Positions 51,671 through 63,918 of a stretch of 64,000 nt of DNA are shown piece after piece; positions within the stretch are counted from its first letter, which is position 1; each line of letters starts with the position of its first letter. Location: the NCBI GenBank assembly GCA_963920705.1, contig CAWUCO010000174.1, positions 116,001 through 180,000 on the forward strand, in the 5' to 3' direction. The translations under genes and the position numbers were made by a program. This DNA comes from Odiellus spinosus (taxonomy: Eukaryota > Arthropoda > Arachnida > Opiliones > Phalangiidae). Below the pieces are notes generated by a model. It ran no database searches. It saw nothing but the letters and a program-made list of their open reading frames with translations, and was not told the origin of the DNA.

Positions 51671-54348
51671 GCAATTTAGACAAAACCAAAGTCATTCGAA
51701 AGAGCAATTAATGGACAGTCTAAATAACAAGAGTTTTCAAAAATCCGTTGAAAAACAAGAAAAATATGGCCAATTCGAGAAACCATACAATATCAAAATA
51801 GTCAAATTTCAGATTTTCAAAATTCGCTTTTTGATATTTGATGTTTTTTGAATTGTCCATATTTTCCATGTTTTTCAACGGATTTTCCAAATCTCTTGAT
51901 TTTCAGATAGACCAATATTTGCTCTTTCGAGTGGTCGTAATTTTGTCTAAATCGCTTAAAAATCAAAAGTTTTGTGTCCATTTTAATCCAATAATCTTGG
52001 ATTTTTAAGCGTTTTTGGTTAATTTTAACCAATTTTATATTTGTCACAATTTTGCAATTTAGACAAAACCAAAGTCATTCGAAAGAGCAATTAATGGACA
52101 GTCTAAATAATAAGAGTTTTCAAAAATCCGTTGAAAAACAAGAAAAATATGGCCAATTCAAGAAATCATAGAATATCAAAATAGTCAAATTTCAGATTTT
52201 AAAAATTCGCTTTTTGATATTAGATGTTTTTTGAATTGTCCCTATTTTCCATGTTTTTCAACGGATTTTCCAAAACTCTTGATTTTCAGATAGACCAATA
52301 TTTGCTCTTTAGAGTGGTCTTAATTTTGTCTAAATCGCTTAAAAATCAAAAGTTTAGTGTCCATTTAATCCTATAATCTTGGATTTTTAAGCGTTTTTGC
52401 TTAATTTTAACCAATTTTATATTTGTCACAATTTTGCAATTTAGACAAAACCAAAGTCATTCGAAAGAGCAATTAATGGACAGTCTAAATAATAAGAGTT
52501 TTCAAAAATCCGTTGAAAAACAAGAAAAATATGGCCAATTCAAGAAATCATAGAATATCAAAATAGTCAAATTTCAGATTTTCAAAATTCGCTTTTTGAT
52601 ATTAGATGTTTTTTGAATTGGCTATATTTTCCATGTTTTTCAACGGATTTTCCAAAACTCTTGTTTTTTAGATAGACCAATATTTGCTCTTTCGAGTAGT
52701 CTTAATTTTGTCTAAATCGCTTAAAAATCAAAAGTTTTGTGTCCATTTGAATCCAATAATCTTGGATTTTTAAGTGTTTTTGCTTTATTTTAACCAATTT
52801 TATATTTGTCACAATTTTGCAATTTAGACAAAACCAAAGTCATTCGAAAGAGCAATTAATGGACAGTCTAAATAATAAGAGTTTTCAAAAATCCGTTGAA
52901 AAACAAGAAAAATATGGCCAATTCAAGAAATCATAGAATTACAAAATAGTCAAATTTCAGATTTTCAAAATTCGCTTTTTGATATTAGATGCTTTTTGAA
53001 TTGTCCATATTTTCCATGTTTTTCAACGGATTTTCCAAAACTCTTGTTTTTTAGATAGACCAATATTTGCTCTTTCGAGTAGTCTTAATTTTGTCTAAAT
53101 CGCTTAAAAATCAAAAGTTTTGTGTCCATTTGAATCCAATAATCTTGGATTTTTAAGTGTTTTTGCTTTATTTTAACCAATTTTATATTTGTCACGTCTT
53201 GGCAATTTACACAAAACCAAAGTCATTCGAAAGAGCAATTAATGGACAGTCTAAATAACAAGAGTTTTCAAAAATCCGTTGAAAAACAAGAAAAATATGG
53301 CCAATTCGAGAAACCATACAATATCAAAATAGTCAAATTTCAGATTTTCAAAATTCGCTTTTTGATATTTGATGTTTTTTGAATTGTCCATATTTTCCAT
53401 GTTTTTCAACGGATTTTCCAAAACTCTTGATTTTCAGATAGACCAATATTTGCTCTTTCGAGTGGTCTTAATTTTGTCTAAATCGCTTAAAAATCAAAAG
53501 TTTTGTGTCCATTTGAATCCTATAATCTTGGATTTTTAAGCGTTTTTGCTTAATTTTAACCAATTTTATATTTGTCACAATTTTGCAATTTAGACAAAAC
53601 CAAAGTCATTCGAAAGAGCAATTAATGGACAGTCTAAATAATAAGAGTTTTCAAAAATCCGTTGAAAAACAAGAAAAATATGGCCAATTCAAGAAATCAT
53701 AGAATATCAAAATAGTCAAATTTCTGATTTTCAAAATTCGCTTTTTGATATTAGATGTTTTTTGAATTGTCCATATTTTCCATGTTTTTCAAGGGATTTT
53801 CCAAAACTCATGTTTTTTAGATAGACCAATATTTGCTCTTTCGAGTGGTCTTAATTTTGTCTAAATCGCTTAAAAATCAAAAGTTTTGTGTCCATTTCAA
53901 TCCAATAATCTTGGATTTTTAAGTGTTTTTGCTTAATTTTAACCAATTTTATATTTGTCACAATTTTGCAATTTAGACAAAACCAAAGTCATTCGAAAGA
54001 GCATTAATGGACAGTCTAAATAATAAGAGTTTTCAAAAACCGTTGAAAAACAAGAAAAATATGGCCAATTCAAGAAATCATAGAATATCAAAATAGTCAA
54101 ATTTCAGATTTTAAAAATTCGCTTTTTGATATTAGATGTTTTTTGAATTGGCTATATTTTCCATGTTTTTCAAAGGATTTTCCAAAACTCTTGTTTTTTA
54201 GACAGACCAATATTTGCTCTTTCGAGTAGTCTTAATTTTGTCTAAATCGCTTAAAAATCAAAAGTTTTGTGTCCATTTGAATCCAATAATCTTGGATTTT
54301 TAAGTGTTTTTGCTTTATTTTAACCAATTTTATATTTGTCACAATTTT
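51671..54348 (+). repeat. Seven-monomer duplicated segment, copy 1
   Basis: Runs from a CACGTCTTGG junction through monomers near 51671, 52054, 52436, 52819, 53201, 53584 and 53967. Shared private variants with 55498-58175 include CCAAATCTCTTG, GTGGTCGTAA, TTGTCCCTATTTT, AGTTTAGTGTCC, TCAAGGGATTTT, CCATTTCAATCC, GAGCATTAATGG, CAAAAACCGTTG and TAGACAGACC, all 3827-3830 bp apart. Confidence 0.85.
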
Positions 54349-55497
54349 GCAATTTAGACAAAACCAAAGTCATTCGAAAGAGCAATTAATGGACAGTCTA
54401 AATAATAAGAGTTTTCAAAAATCCGTTGAAAAACAAGAAAAATATGACCAATTCAAGAAACCATACAATATCAAAATAGTCAAATTTCAGATTTTAAAAA
54501 TTCGCTTTTTGATATTAGATGTTTTTTGAATTGGCTATATTTTCCATGTTTTTCAACGGATTTTCCAAAACTCTTGTTTTTTAGATAGACCAATATTTGG
54601 TCTTTCGAGTGGTCTTAATTTTGTCTAAATCGCTTAAAAATCAAAAGTTTTGTGTCCATTTGAATCCAATAATCTTGGATTTTTAAGCGTTTTTGCTTAA
54701 TTTTAACCAATTTTATATTTGTCACAATTTTGCAATTTAGACAAAACCAAAGTCATTCGAAAGAGCAATTAATGGACAGTCTAAATAATAAGAGTTTTCA
54801 AATATCCGTTGAAAAACAAGAAAAATATGGCCAATTCGAGAAACCATACAATATCAAAATAGTCAAATTTCAGATTTTCAAAATTCGCTTTTTGATATTT
54901 GATGTTTTTTGAATTGTCCATATTTTCCATGTTTTTCAACGGATTTTCCAAAACTCTTGATTTTCAGATAGACCAATATTTGCTCTTTCGAGTGGTCTTA
55001 ATTTTGTCTAAATCGCTTAAAAATCAAAAGTTTTGTGTCCATTTGAATCCTATAATCTTGGATTTTTAAGCGTTTTTGCTTTATTTTAACCAATTTTATA
55101 TTTGTCACAATTTTGCAATTTAGACAAAACCAAGGTCATTCGAAAGAGCAATTAATGGACAGTCTAAATAATAAGAGTTTTAAAAAATCCGTTGAAAAAC
55201 AAGAAAAATATGGCCAATTCAAGAAATCATAGAATTACAAAATAGTCAAATTTCAGATTTTCAAAATTCGCTTTTTGATATTAGATGCTTTTTGAATTGT
55301 CCATATTTTCCATGTTTTTCAACGGATTTTCCAAAACTCTTGTTTTTTAGATAGACCAATATTTGCTCTTTCGAGTAGTCTTAATTTTGTCTAAATCGCT
55401 TAAAAATCAAAAGTTTTGTGTCCATTTGAATCCAATAATCTTGGATTTTTAAGTGTTTTTGCTTTATTTTAACCAATTTTATATTTGTCACGTCTTG
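54349..55497 (+). repeat. Three monomers between the duplicated segments
   Basis: Monomers 54349 (TATGACC, GAAACC), 54732 (CAAATATCCG, TTCGAGAAACC) and 55115 (ACCAAGGTC, TTTTAAAAAATCC, GAATTACAAAATAG, ending in CACGTCTTGG). They complete a ten-monomer period (3827 bp) for which the second copy has different monomers in these positions. Confidence 0.75.
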
Positions 55498-58175
55498 GCA
55501 ATTTAGACAAAACCAAAGTCATTCGAAAGAGCAATTAATGGACAGTCTAAATAACAAGAGTTTTCAAAAATCCGTTGAAAAACAAGAAAAATATGGCCAA
55601 TTCGAGAAACCATACAATATCAAAATAGTCAAATTTCAGATTTTCAAAATTCGCTTTTTGATATTTGATGTTTTTTGAATTGTCCATATTTTCCATGTTT
55701 TTCAACGGATTTTCCAAATCTCTTGATTTTCAGATAGACCAATATGTGCTCTTTCGAGTGGTCGTAATTTTGTCTAAATCGCTTAAAAATCAAAAGTTTT
55801 GTGTCCATTTTAATCCAATAATCTTGGATTTTTAAGCGTTTTTGGTTAATTTTAACCAATTTTATATTTGTCACAATTTTGCAATTTAGACAAAACCAAA
55901 GTCATTCGAAAGAGCAATTAATGGACAGTCTAAATAATAAGAGTTTTCAAAAATCCGTTGAAAAACAAGAAAAATATGGCCAATTCAAGAAATCATAGAA
56001 TATCAAAATAGTCAAATTTCAGATTTTAAAAATTCGCTTTTTGATATTAGATGTTTTTTGAATTGTCCCTATTTTCCATGTTTTTCAACGGATTTTCCAA
56101 AACTCTTGATTTTCAGATAGACCAATATTTGCTCTTTAGAGTGGTCTTAATTTTGTCTAAATCGCTTAAAAATCAAAAGTTTAGTGTCCATTTAATCCTA
56201 TAATCTTGGATTTTTAAGCGTTTTTGCTTAATTTTAACCAATTTTATATTTGTCACAATTTTGCAATTTAGACAAAACCAAAGTCATTCGAAAGAGCAAT
56301 TAATGGACAGTCTAAATAATAAGAGTTTTCAAAAATCCGTTGAAAAACAAGAAAAATATGGCCAATTCAAGAAATCATAGAATATCAAAATAGTCAAATT
56401 TCAGATTTTCAAAATTCGCTTTTTGATATTAGATGTTTTTTGAATTGGCTATATTTTCCATGTTTTTCAACGGATTTTCCAAAACTCTTGTTTTTTAGAT
56501 AGACCAATATTTGCTCTTTCGAGTAGTCTTAATTTTGTCTAAATCGCTTAAAAATCAAAAGTTTTGTGTCCATTTGAATCCAATAATCTTGGATTTTTAA
56601 GTGTTTTTGCTTTATTTTAACCAATTTTATATTTGTCACAATTTTGCAATTTAGACAAAACCAAAGTCATTCGAAAGAGCAATTAATGGACAGTCTAAAT
56701 AATAAGAGTTTTCAAAAATCCGTTGAAAAACAAGAAAAATATGGCCAATTCAAGAAATCATAGAATTACAAAATAGTCAAATTTCAGATTTTCAAAATTC
56801 GCTTTTTGATATTAGATGCTTTTTGAATTGTCCATATTTTCCATGTTTTTCAACGGATTTTCCAAAACTCTTGTTTTTTAGATAGACCAATATTTGCTCT
56901 TTCGAGTAGTCTTAATTTTGTCTAAATCGCTTAAAAATCAAAAGTTTTGTGTCCATTTGAATCCAATAATCTTGGATTTTTAAGTGTTTTTGCTTTATTT
57001 TAACCAATTTTATATTTGTCACGTCTTGGCAATTTACACAAAACCAAAGTCATTCGAAAGAGCAATTAATGGACAGTCTAAATAACAAGAGTTTTCAAAA
57101 ATCCGTTGAAAAACAAGAAAAATATGGCCAATTCGAGAAACCATACAATATCAAAATAGTCAAATTTCTGATTTTCAAAATTCGCTTTTTGATATTTGAT
57201 GTTTTTTGAATTTTCCATATTTTCCATGTTTTTCAACGGATTTTCCAAAACTCTTGATTTTCAGATAGACCAATATTTGCTCTTTCGAGTGGTCTTAATT
57301 TTGTCTAAATCGCTTAAAAATCAAAAGTTTTGTGTCCATTTGAATCCTATAATCTTGGATTTTTAAGCGTTTTTGCTTAATTTTAACCAATTTTATATTT
57401 GTCACAATTTTGCAATTTAGACAAAACCAAAGTCATTCGAAAGAGCAATTAATGGACAGTCTAAATAATAAGAGTTTTCAAAAATCCGTTGAAAAACAAG
57501 AAAAATATGGCCAATTCAAGAAATCATAGAATATCAAAATAGTCAAATTTCTGATTTTCAAAATTCGCTTTTTGATATTAGATGTTTTTTGAATTGTCCA
57601 TATTTTCCATGTTTTTCAAGGGATTTTCCAAAACTCATGTTTTTTAGATAGACCAATATTTGCTCTTTCGAGTGGTCTTAATTTTGTCTAAATCGCTTAA
57701 AAATCAAAAGTTTTGTGTCCATTTCAATCCAATAATCTTGGATTTTTAAGTGTTTTTGCTTAATTTTAACCAATTTTATATTTGTCACAATTTTGCAATT
57801 TAGACAAAACCAAAGTCATTCGAAAGAGCATTAATGGACAGTCTAAATAATAAGAGTTTTCAAAAACCGTTGAAAAACAAGAAAAATATGGCCAATTCAA
57901 GAAATCATAGAATATCAAAATAGTCAAATTTCAGATTTTAAAAATTCGCTTTTTGATATAAGATGTTTTTTGAATTGGCTATATTTTCCATGTTTTTCAA
58001 AGGATTTTCCAAAACTCTTGTTTTTTAGACAGACCAATATTTGCTCTTTCGAGTAGTCTTAATTTTGTCTAAATCGCTTAAAAATCAAAAGTTTTGTGTC
58101 CATTTGAATCCAATAATCTTGGATTTTTAAGTGTTTTTGCTTTATTTTAACCAATTTTATATTTGTCACAATTTT
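55498..58175 (+). repeat. Seven-monomer duplicated segment, copy 2
   Basis: Repeats 51671-54348 with the same private variants. It adds a few of its own, such as AATATGTGCTC near 55743, TTTTCCATATTTT near 57213 and GATATAAGATG near 57955. From 58176 the order jumps back to monomers like those at 56263 and 56645 (GGCTAT, then GAATTACAAAATGG), so the segment ends at an exchange point. Confidence 0.85.
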
Positions 58176-60089
58176 GCAATTTAGACAAAACCAAAGTCAT
58201 TCGAAAGAGCAATTAATGGACAGTCTAAATAATAAGAGTTTTCAAAAATCCGTTGAAAAACAAGAAAAATATGGCCAATTCAAGAAATCATAGAATATCA
58301 AAATAGTCAAATTTCAGATTTTCAAAATTCGCTTTTTGATATTAGATGTTTTTTGAATTGGCTATATTTTCCATGTTTTTCAACGGATTTTCCAAAACTC
58401 TTGTTTTTTAGATAGACCAATATTTGCTCTTTCGAGTCGTCTTAATTTTGTCTAAATCGCTTAAAAATCAAAAGTTTTGTGTCCATTTGAATCCAATAAT
58501 CTTGGATTTTTAAGTGTTTTTGCTTTATTTTAACCAATTTTATATTTGTCACAATTTTGCAATTTAGACAAAACCAAAGTCATTCGAAAGAGCAATTAAT
58601 GGACAGTCTAAATAATAAGAGTTTTCAAAAATCCGTTGAAAAACAAGAAAAATATGGCCAATTCAAGAAATCATAGAATTACAAAATGGTCAAATTTCAG
58701 ATTTTCAAAATTCGCTTTTTGATATTAGATGCTTTTTGAATTGTCCATATTTTCCATGTTTTTCAACGGATTTTCCAAAACTCTTGTTTTTTAGATAGAC
58801 CAATATTTGCTCTTTCGAGTAGTCTTAATTTTGTCTAAATCGCTTAAAAATCAAAAGTTTTGTGTCCATTTGAATCCAATAATCTTGGATTTTTAAGTGT
58901 TTTTGCTTTATTTTAACCAATTTTATATTTGTCACGTCTTGGCAATTTACACAAAACCAAAGTCATTCGAAAGAGCAATTAATGGACAGTCTAAATAACA
59001 AGAGTTTTCAAAAATCCGTTGAAAAACAAGAAAAATATGGCCAATTCGAGAAACCATACAATATCAAAATAGTCAAATTTCAGATTTTCAAAATTCGCTT
59101 TTTGATATTTGATGTTTTTTGAATTGTCTATATTTTCCATGTTTTTCAACGGATTTTCCAAAACTCTTGATTTTCAGATAGACCAATATTTGCTCTTTCG
59201 AGTGGTCTTAATTTTGTCTAAATCGCTTAAAAATCAAAAGTTTTGTGTCCATTTGAATCCTATAATCTTGGATTTTTAAGCGTTTTTGCTTAATTTTAAC
59301 CAATTTTATATTTGTCACAATTTTGCAATTTAGACAAAACCAAAGTCATTCGAAAGAGCAATTAATGGACAGTCTAAATAATAAGAGTTTTCAAAAATCC
59401 GTTGAAAAACAAGAAAAATATGGCCAATTCAAGAAATCATAGAATATCAAAATAGTCAAATTTCAGATTTTCAAAATTCGCTTTTTGATATTAGATGTTT
59501 TTTGAATTGTCCATATTTTCCATGTTTTTCAAGGGATTTTCCAAAACTCATGTTTTTTAGATAGACCAATATTTGCTCTTTCGAGTGGTCTAATTTTGTC
59601 TAAATCGCTTAAAAATCAAATGTTTTGTGTCCATTTGAATCCAATAATCTTGGATTTTTAAGCGTTTTTGCTTAATTTTAACCAATTTTATATTTGTCAC
59701 AATTTTGCAATTTAGACAAAACCAAAGTCATTCGAAAGAGCAATTAATGGACAGTCTAAATAATAAGAGTTTTCAAAAATCCGTTGAAAAACAAGAAAAA
59801 TATGGCCAATTCAAGAAATCATAGAATATCAAAATAGTCAAATTTCAGATTTTCAAAATTCGCTTTTTGATATTAGATGTTTTTTGAATTGTCCATATTT
59901 TCCATGTTTTTCAACGGATTTTCCAAAACTCTTGATTTTCAGATAGACCAATATTTGCTCTTTCGAGTGGTCTTAATTTTGTCTAAATCGCTTAAAAATC
60001 AAAAGTTTTGTGTCCATTTTAAACCAATAATCTTGGATTTTTAAGCGTTTTTGCTTAATTTTAACCAATTTTATATTTGTCACAATTTT
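58176..60089 (+). repeat. Five monomers after the duplicated segment
   Basis: Monomers near 58176 (GGCTAT, GAGTCGTC), 58559 (GAATTACAAAATGG), 58942 (TTCGAGAAACC), 59325 (TCAAGGGATTTT, 1-base loss in GTGGTCTAATTTTG) and 59707 (TTTTAAACCAATAATC). The first four replay part of 56263-57793; the last belongs to the following block. Confidence 0.72.
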
Positions 60090-63000
60090 GCAATTTAGAC
60101 AAAACCAAAGTCATTCGAAAGAGTAATTAATGGACAGTCTAAATAACAAGAGTTTTCAAAAATCCGTTGAAAAACAAGAAAAATATGGCCAATTCAAGAA
60201 ATCATAGAATATCAAAATAGTCAAATTTCAGATTTTAAAAATTCGCTTTTTGATATTAGAGGTTTTTTGAATTGTACATATTTTCCATGTTTTTCAACGG
60301 ATTTTCCAAAACTCTTGATTTTCAGATAGACCAATATTTGCTCTTTCGAGTGGTCTTAATTTTGTCTAAATCGCTTAAAAATCAAAAGTTTTGTGTCTAT
60401 TTTAATCCAATAATCTTGGATTTTTAAGCGTTTTTGGTTAATTTTAACCAATTTTATATTTGTCACAATTTTGCAATTTAGACAAAACCAAAGTCATTCG
60501 AAAGAGCAATTAATGGACAGTCTAAATAATAAGAGTTTTCAAAAATCCGTTGAAAAACAAGAAAAATATGGCCAATTCAAGAAATCATAGAATATCAAAA
60601 TAGTCAAATTTCAGATTTTCAAAATTCGCTTTTTGATATTAGATGTTTTTTGAATTGGCCATATTTTCCATGTTTTTCAACGGATTTTCCAAAACTCTTG
60701 TTTTTTAGATAGACCAATATTTGCTCTTTCGAGTAGTCTTAATTTTGTCTAAATCGCTTAAAAATCAAAAGTTTTGTGTCCATTTGAATCCAATAATCTT
60801 GGATTTTTAAGTGTTTTTGCTTTATTTTAACCAATTTTATATTTGTCACAATTTTGCAATTTAGACAAAACCAAAGTCATTCGAAAGAGCAATTAATGGA
60901 CAGTCTAAATAATAAGAGTTTTCAAAAATCCGTTGAAAAACAAGAAAAATATGGCCAATTCAAGAAATCATAGAATTACAAAATAGTCAAATTTCAGATT
61001 TTCAAAATTCGCTTTTTGATATTAGATGCTTTTTGAATTGTCCATATTTTCCATGTTTTTCAACGGATTTTCCAAAACTCTTGTTTTTTAGATAGACCAA
61101 TATTTGCTCTTTCGAGTAGTCTTAATTTTGTCTAAATCGCTTAAAAATCAAAAGTTTTGTGTCCATTTGAATCCAATAATCTTGGATTTTTAAGTGTTTT
61201 TGCTTTATTTTAACCAATTTTATATTTGTCACGTCTTGGCAATTTACACAAAACCAAAGTCATTCGAAAGAGCAATTAATGGACAGTCTAAATAACAAGA
61301 GTTTTCAAAAATCCGTTGAAAAACAAGAAAAATATGGCCAATTCGAGAAACCATACAATATCAAAATAGTCAAATTTCAGATTTTCAAAATTCGCTTTTT
61401 GATATTTGATGTTTTTTGAATTGTCCATATTTTCCATGTTTTTCAACGGATTTTCCAAAACTCTTGATTTTCAGATAGACCAATATTTGCTCTTTCGAGT
61501 GGTCTTAATTTTGTCTAAATCGCTTAAAAATCAAAAGTTTTGTGTCCATTTTAATCCAATAATCTTGGATTTTTAAGTGTTTTTGCTTTATTTAAACCAA
61601 TTTTATATTTGTCACAATTTTGCAATTTAGACAAAACCAAAGTCATTCTAAAGAGCAATTAATGGACAGTCTAAATAACAAGAGTTTTCAAAAATCCGTT
61701 GAAAAACAAGAAAAATATGGCCAATTCAAGAAATCATACAATATCAAAATAGTCAAATTTCAGATTTTAAAAATTCTTTTTTTGATATTAGATGTTTTTT
61801 GAATTGTCCATATTTTCCATGTTTTTCAAGGGATTTTCCAAAACTCATGTTTTTTAGATAGACCAATATTTGCTCTTTCGAGTGGTCTAATTTTGTCTAA
61901 ATCGCTTAAAAATCAAATGTTTTGTGTCCATTTGAATCCAATAATCTTGGATTTTTAAGCGTTTTTGCTTAATTTTAACCAATTTTATATTTGTCACAAT
62001 TTTGCAATTTAGACAAAACCAAAGTCATTCGAAAGAGCAATTAATGGACAGTCTAAATAATAAGAGTTTTCAAAAATCCGTTGAAAAACAAGAAAAATAT
62101 GGCCAATTCAAGAAATCATAGAATATCAAAATAGTCAAATTTCAGATTTTCAAAATTCGCTTTTTGATATTAGATGTTTTTTGAATTGTCCATATTTTCC
62201 ATGTTTTTCAACGGATTTTCCAAAACTCTTGATTTTCAGATAGACCAATATTTGCTCTTTCGAGTGGTCTTAATTTTGTCTAAATCGCTTAAAAATCAAA
62301 AGTTTTGTGTCCATTTTAAACCAATAATCTTGGATTTTTAAGCGTTTTTGCTTAATTTTAACCAATTTTATATTTGTCACAATTTTGCAATTTAGACAAA
62401 ACCAAAGTCATTCGAAAGAGTAATTAATGGACAGTCTAAATAACAAGAGTTTTCAAAAATCCGTTGAAAAACAAGAAAAATATGGCCAATTCAAGAAATC
62501 ATAGAATATCAAAATAGTCAAATTTCAGATTTTAAAAATTCGCTTTTTGATATTTGATGTTTTTTGAATTGTCCATATTTTCCATGTTTTTCAACGGATT
62601 TTCCAAAACTCTTGATTTTCAGATAGACCAATATTTGCTCTTTCGAGTGGTCTTAATTTTGTCTAAATCGCTTAAAAATCAAAAGTTTTGTGTCCATTTG
62701 AATCCTATAATCTTGGATTTTTAAGCGTTTTTGCTTAATTTTAACCAATTTTATATTTGTCACAATTTTGCAATTTAGACAAAACCAAAGTCATTCGAAA
62801 GAGCAATTAATGGACAGTCTAAATAATAAGAGTTTTCAAAAATCCGTTGAAAAACAAGAAAAATATGGCCAATTCAAGAAATCATAGAATATCAAAATAG
62901 TCAAATTTCAGATTTTCAAAATTCGCTTTTTGATATTAGATGTTTTTTGAATTGTCCATATTTTCCATGTTTTTCAACGGATTTTCCAAAACTCTTGATT

Positions 63001-63152
63001 TTCAGATAGACCAATATTTGCTCTTTCGAGTGGTCTTAATTTTGTCTAAATCGCTTAAAAATCAAAAGTTTTGTGTCCATTTTAAACCAATAATCTTGGA
63101 TTTTTAAGCGTTTTTGCTTAATTTTAACCAATTTTATATTTGTCACAATTTT
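60090..63152 (+). repeat. Eight-monomer unit near the right edge (3063 bp)
   Basis: Starts with a monomer bearing GAGTAATTAATGG, TTGTACATATTTT and GTGTCTATTTT (60090); the same combination returns at 63153, followed by the GAATTGGCC monomer (60473 and 63536). Within it, TTTTAAACCAATAATC marks monomers at 62004 and 62770, as it does 59707. The monomer at 62387 mixes GAGTAATT with GATATTTGATG and TCCTATAATC. Confidence 0.75.
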
Positions 63153-63918
63153 GCAATTTAGACAAAACCAAAGTCATTCGAAAGAGTAATTAATGGACAG
63201 TCTAAATAACAAGAGTTTTCAAAAATCCGTTGAAAAACAAGAAAAATATGGCCAATTCAAGAAATCATAGAATATCAAAATAGTCAAATTTCAGATTTTA
63301 AAAATTCGCTTTTTGATATTAGATGTTTTTTGAATTGTACATATTTTCCATGTTTTTCAACGGATTTTCCAAAACTCTTGATTTTCAGATAGACCAATAT
63401 TTGCTCTTTCGAGTGGTCTTAATTTTGTCTAAATCGCTTAAAAATCAAAAGTTTTGTGTCTATTTTAATCCAATAATCTTGGATTTTTAAGCGTTTTTGG
63501 TTAATTTTAACCAATTTTATATTTGTCACAATTTTGCAATTTAGACAAAACCAAAGTCATTCGAAAGAGCAATTAATGGACAGTCTAAATAATAAGAGTT
63601 TTCAAAAATCCGTTGAAAAACAAGAAAAATATGGCCAATTCAAGAAATCATAGAATATCAAAATAGTCAAATTTCAGATTTTCAAAATTCGCTTTTTGAT
63701 ATTAGATGTTTTTTGAATTGGCCATATTTTCCATGTTTTTCAACGGATTTTCCAAAACTCTTGTTTTTTAGATAGACCAATATTTGCTCTTTCGAGTAGT
63801 CTTAATTTTGTCTAAATCGCTTAAAAATCAAAAGTTTTGTGTCCATTTGAATCCAATAATCTTGGATTTTTAAGTGTTTTTGCTTTATTTTAACCAATTT
63901 TATATTTGTCACAATTTT

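Noticed and set aside
48739..55874. Minus-strand frames at 48739-48984, 51817-52047 and 55644-55874
   Set aside because: Open only where single changes (GTCTAAATTTTG or GTCGTAATTTTG) remove a stop present in the usual monomer. They mirror the plus-strand frame through the palindrome.
742..61802. Repeated plus-strand reading frames of 60-130 codons, e.g. 742-978, 10698-10880, 34614-35006
   Set aside because: They are the same satellite arm read again and again. Those opening with QFRQN start at TTG, not ATG. Most monomers close the frame at TCATAG, and 1-bp length changes between monomers break longer frames. Codon positions show no constraint, and no domain is recognisable. They are not genes.
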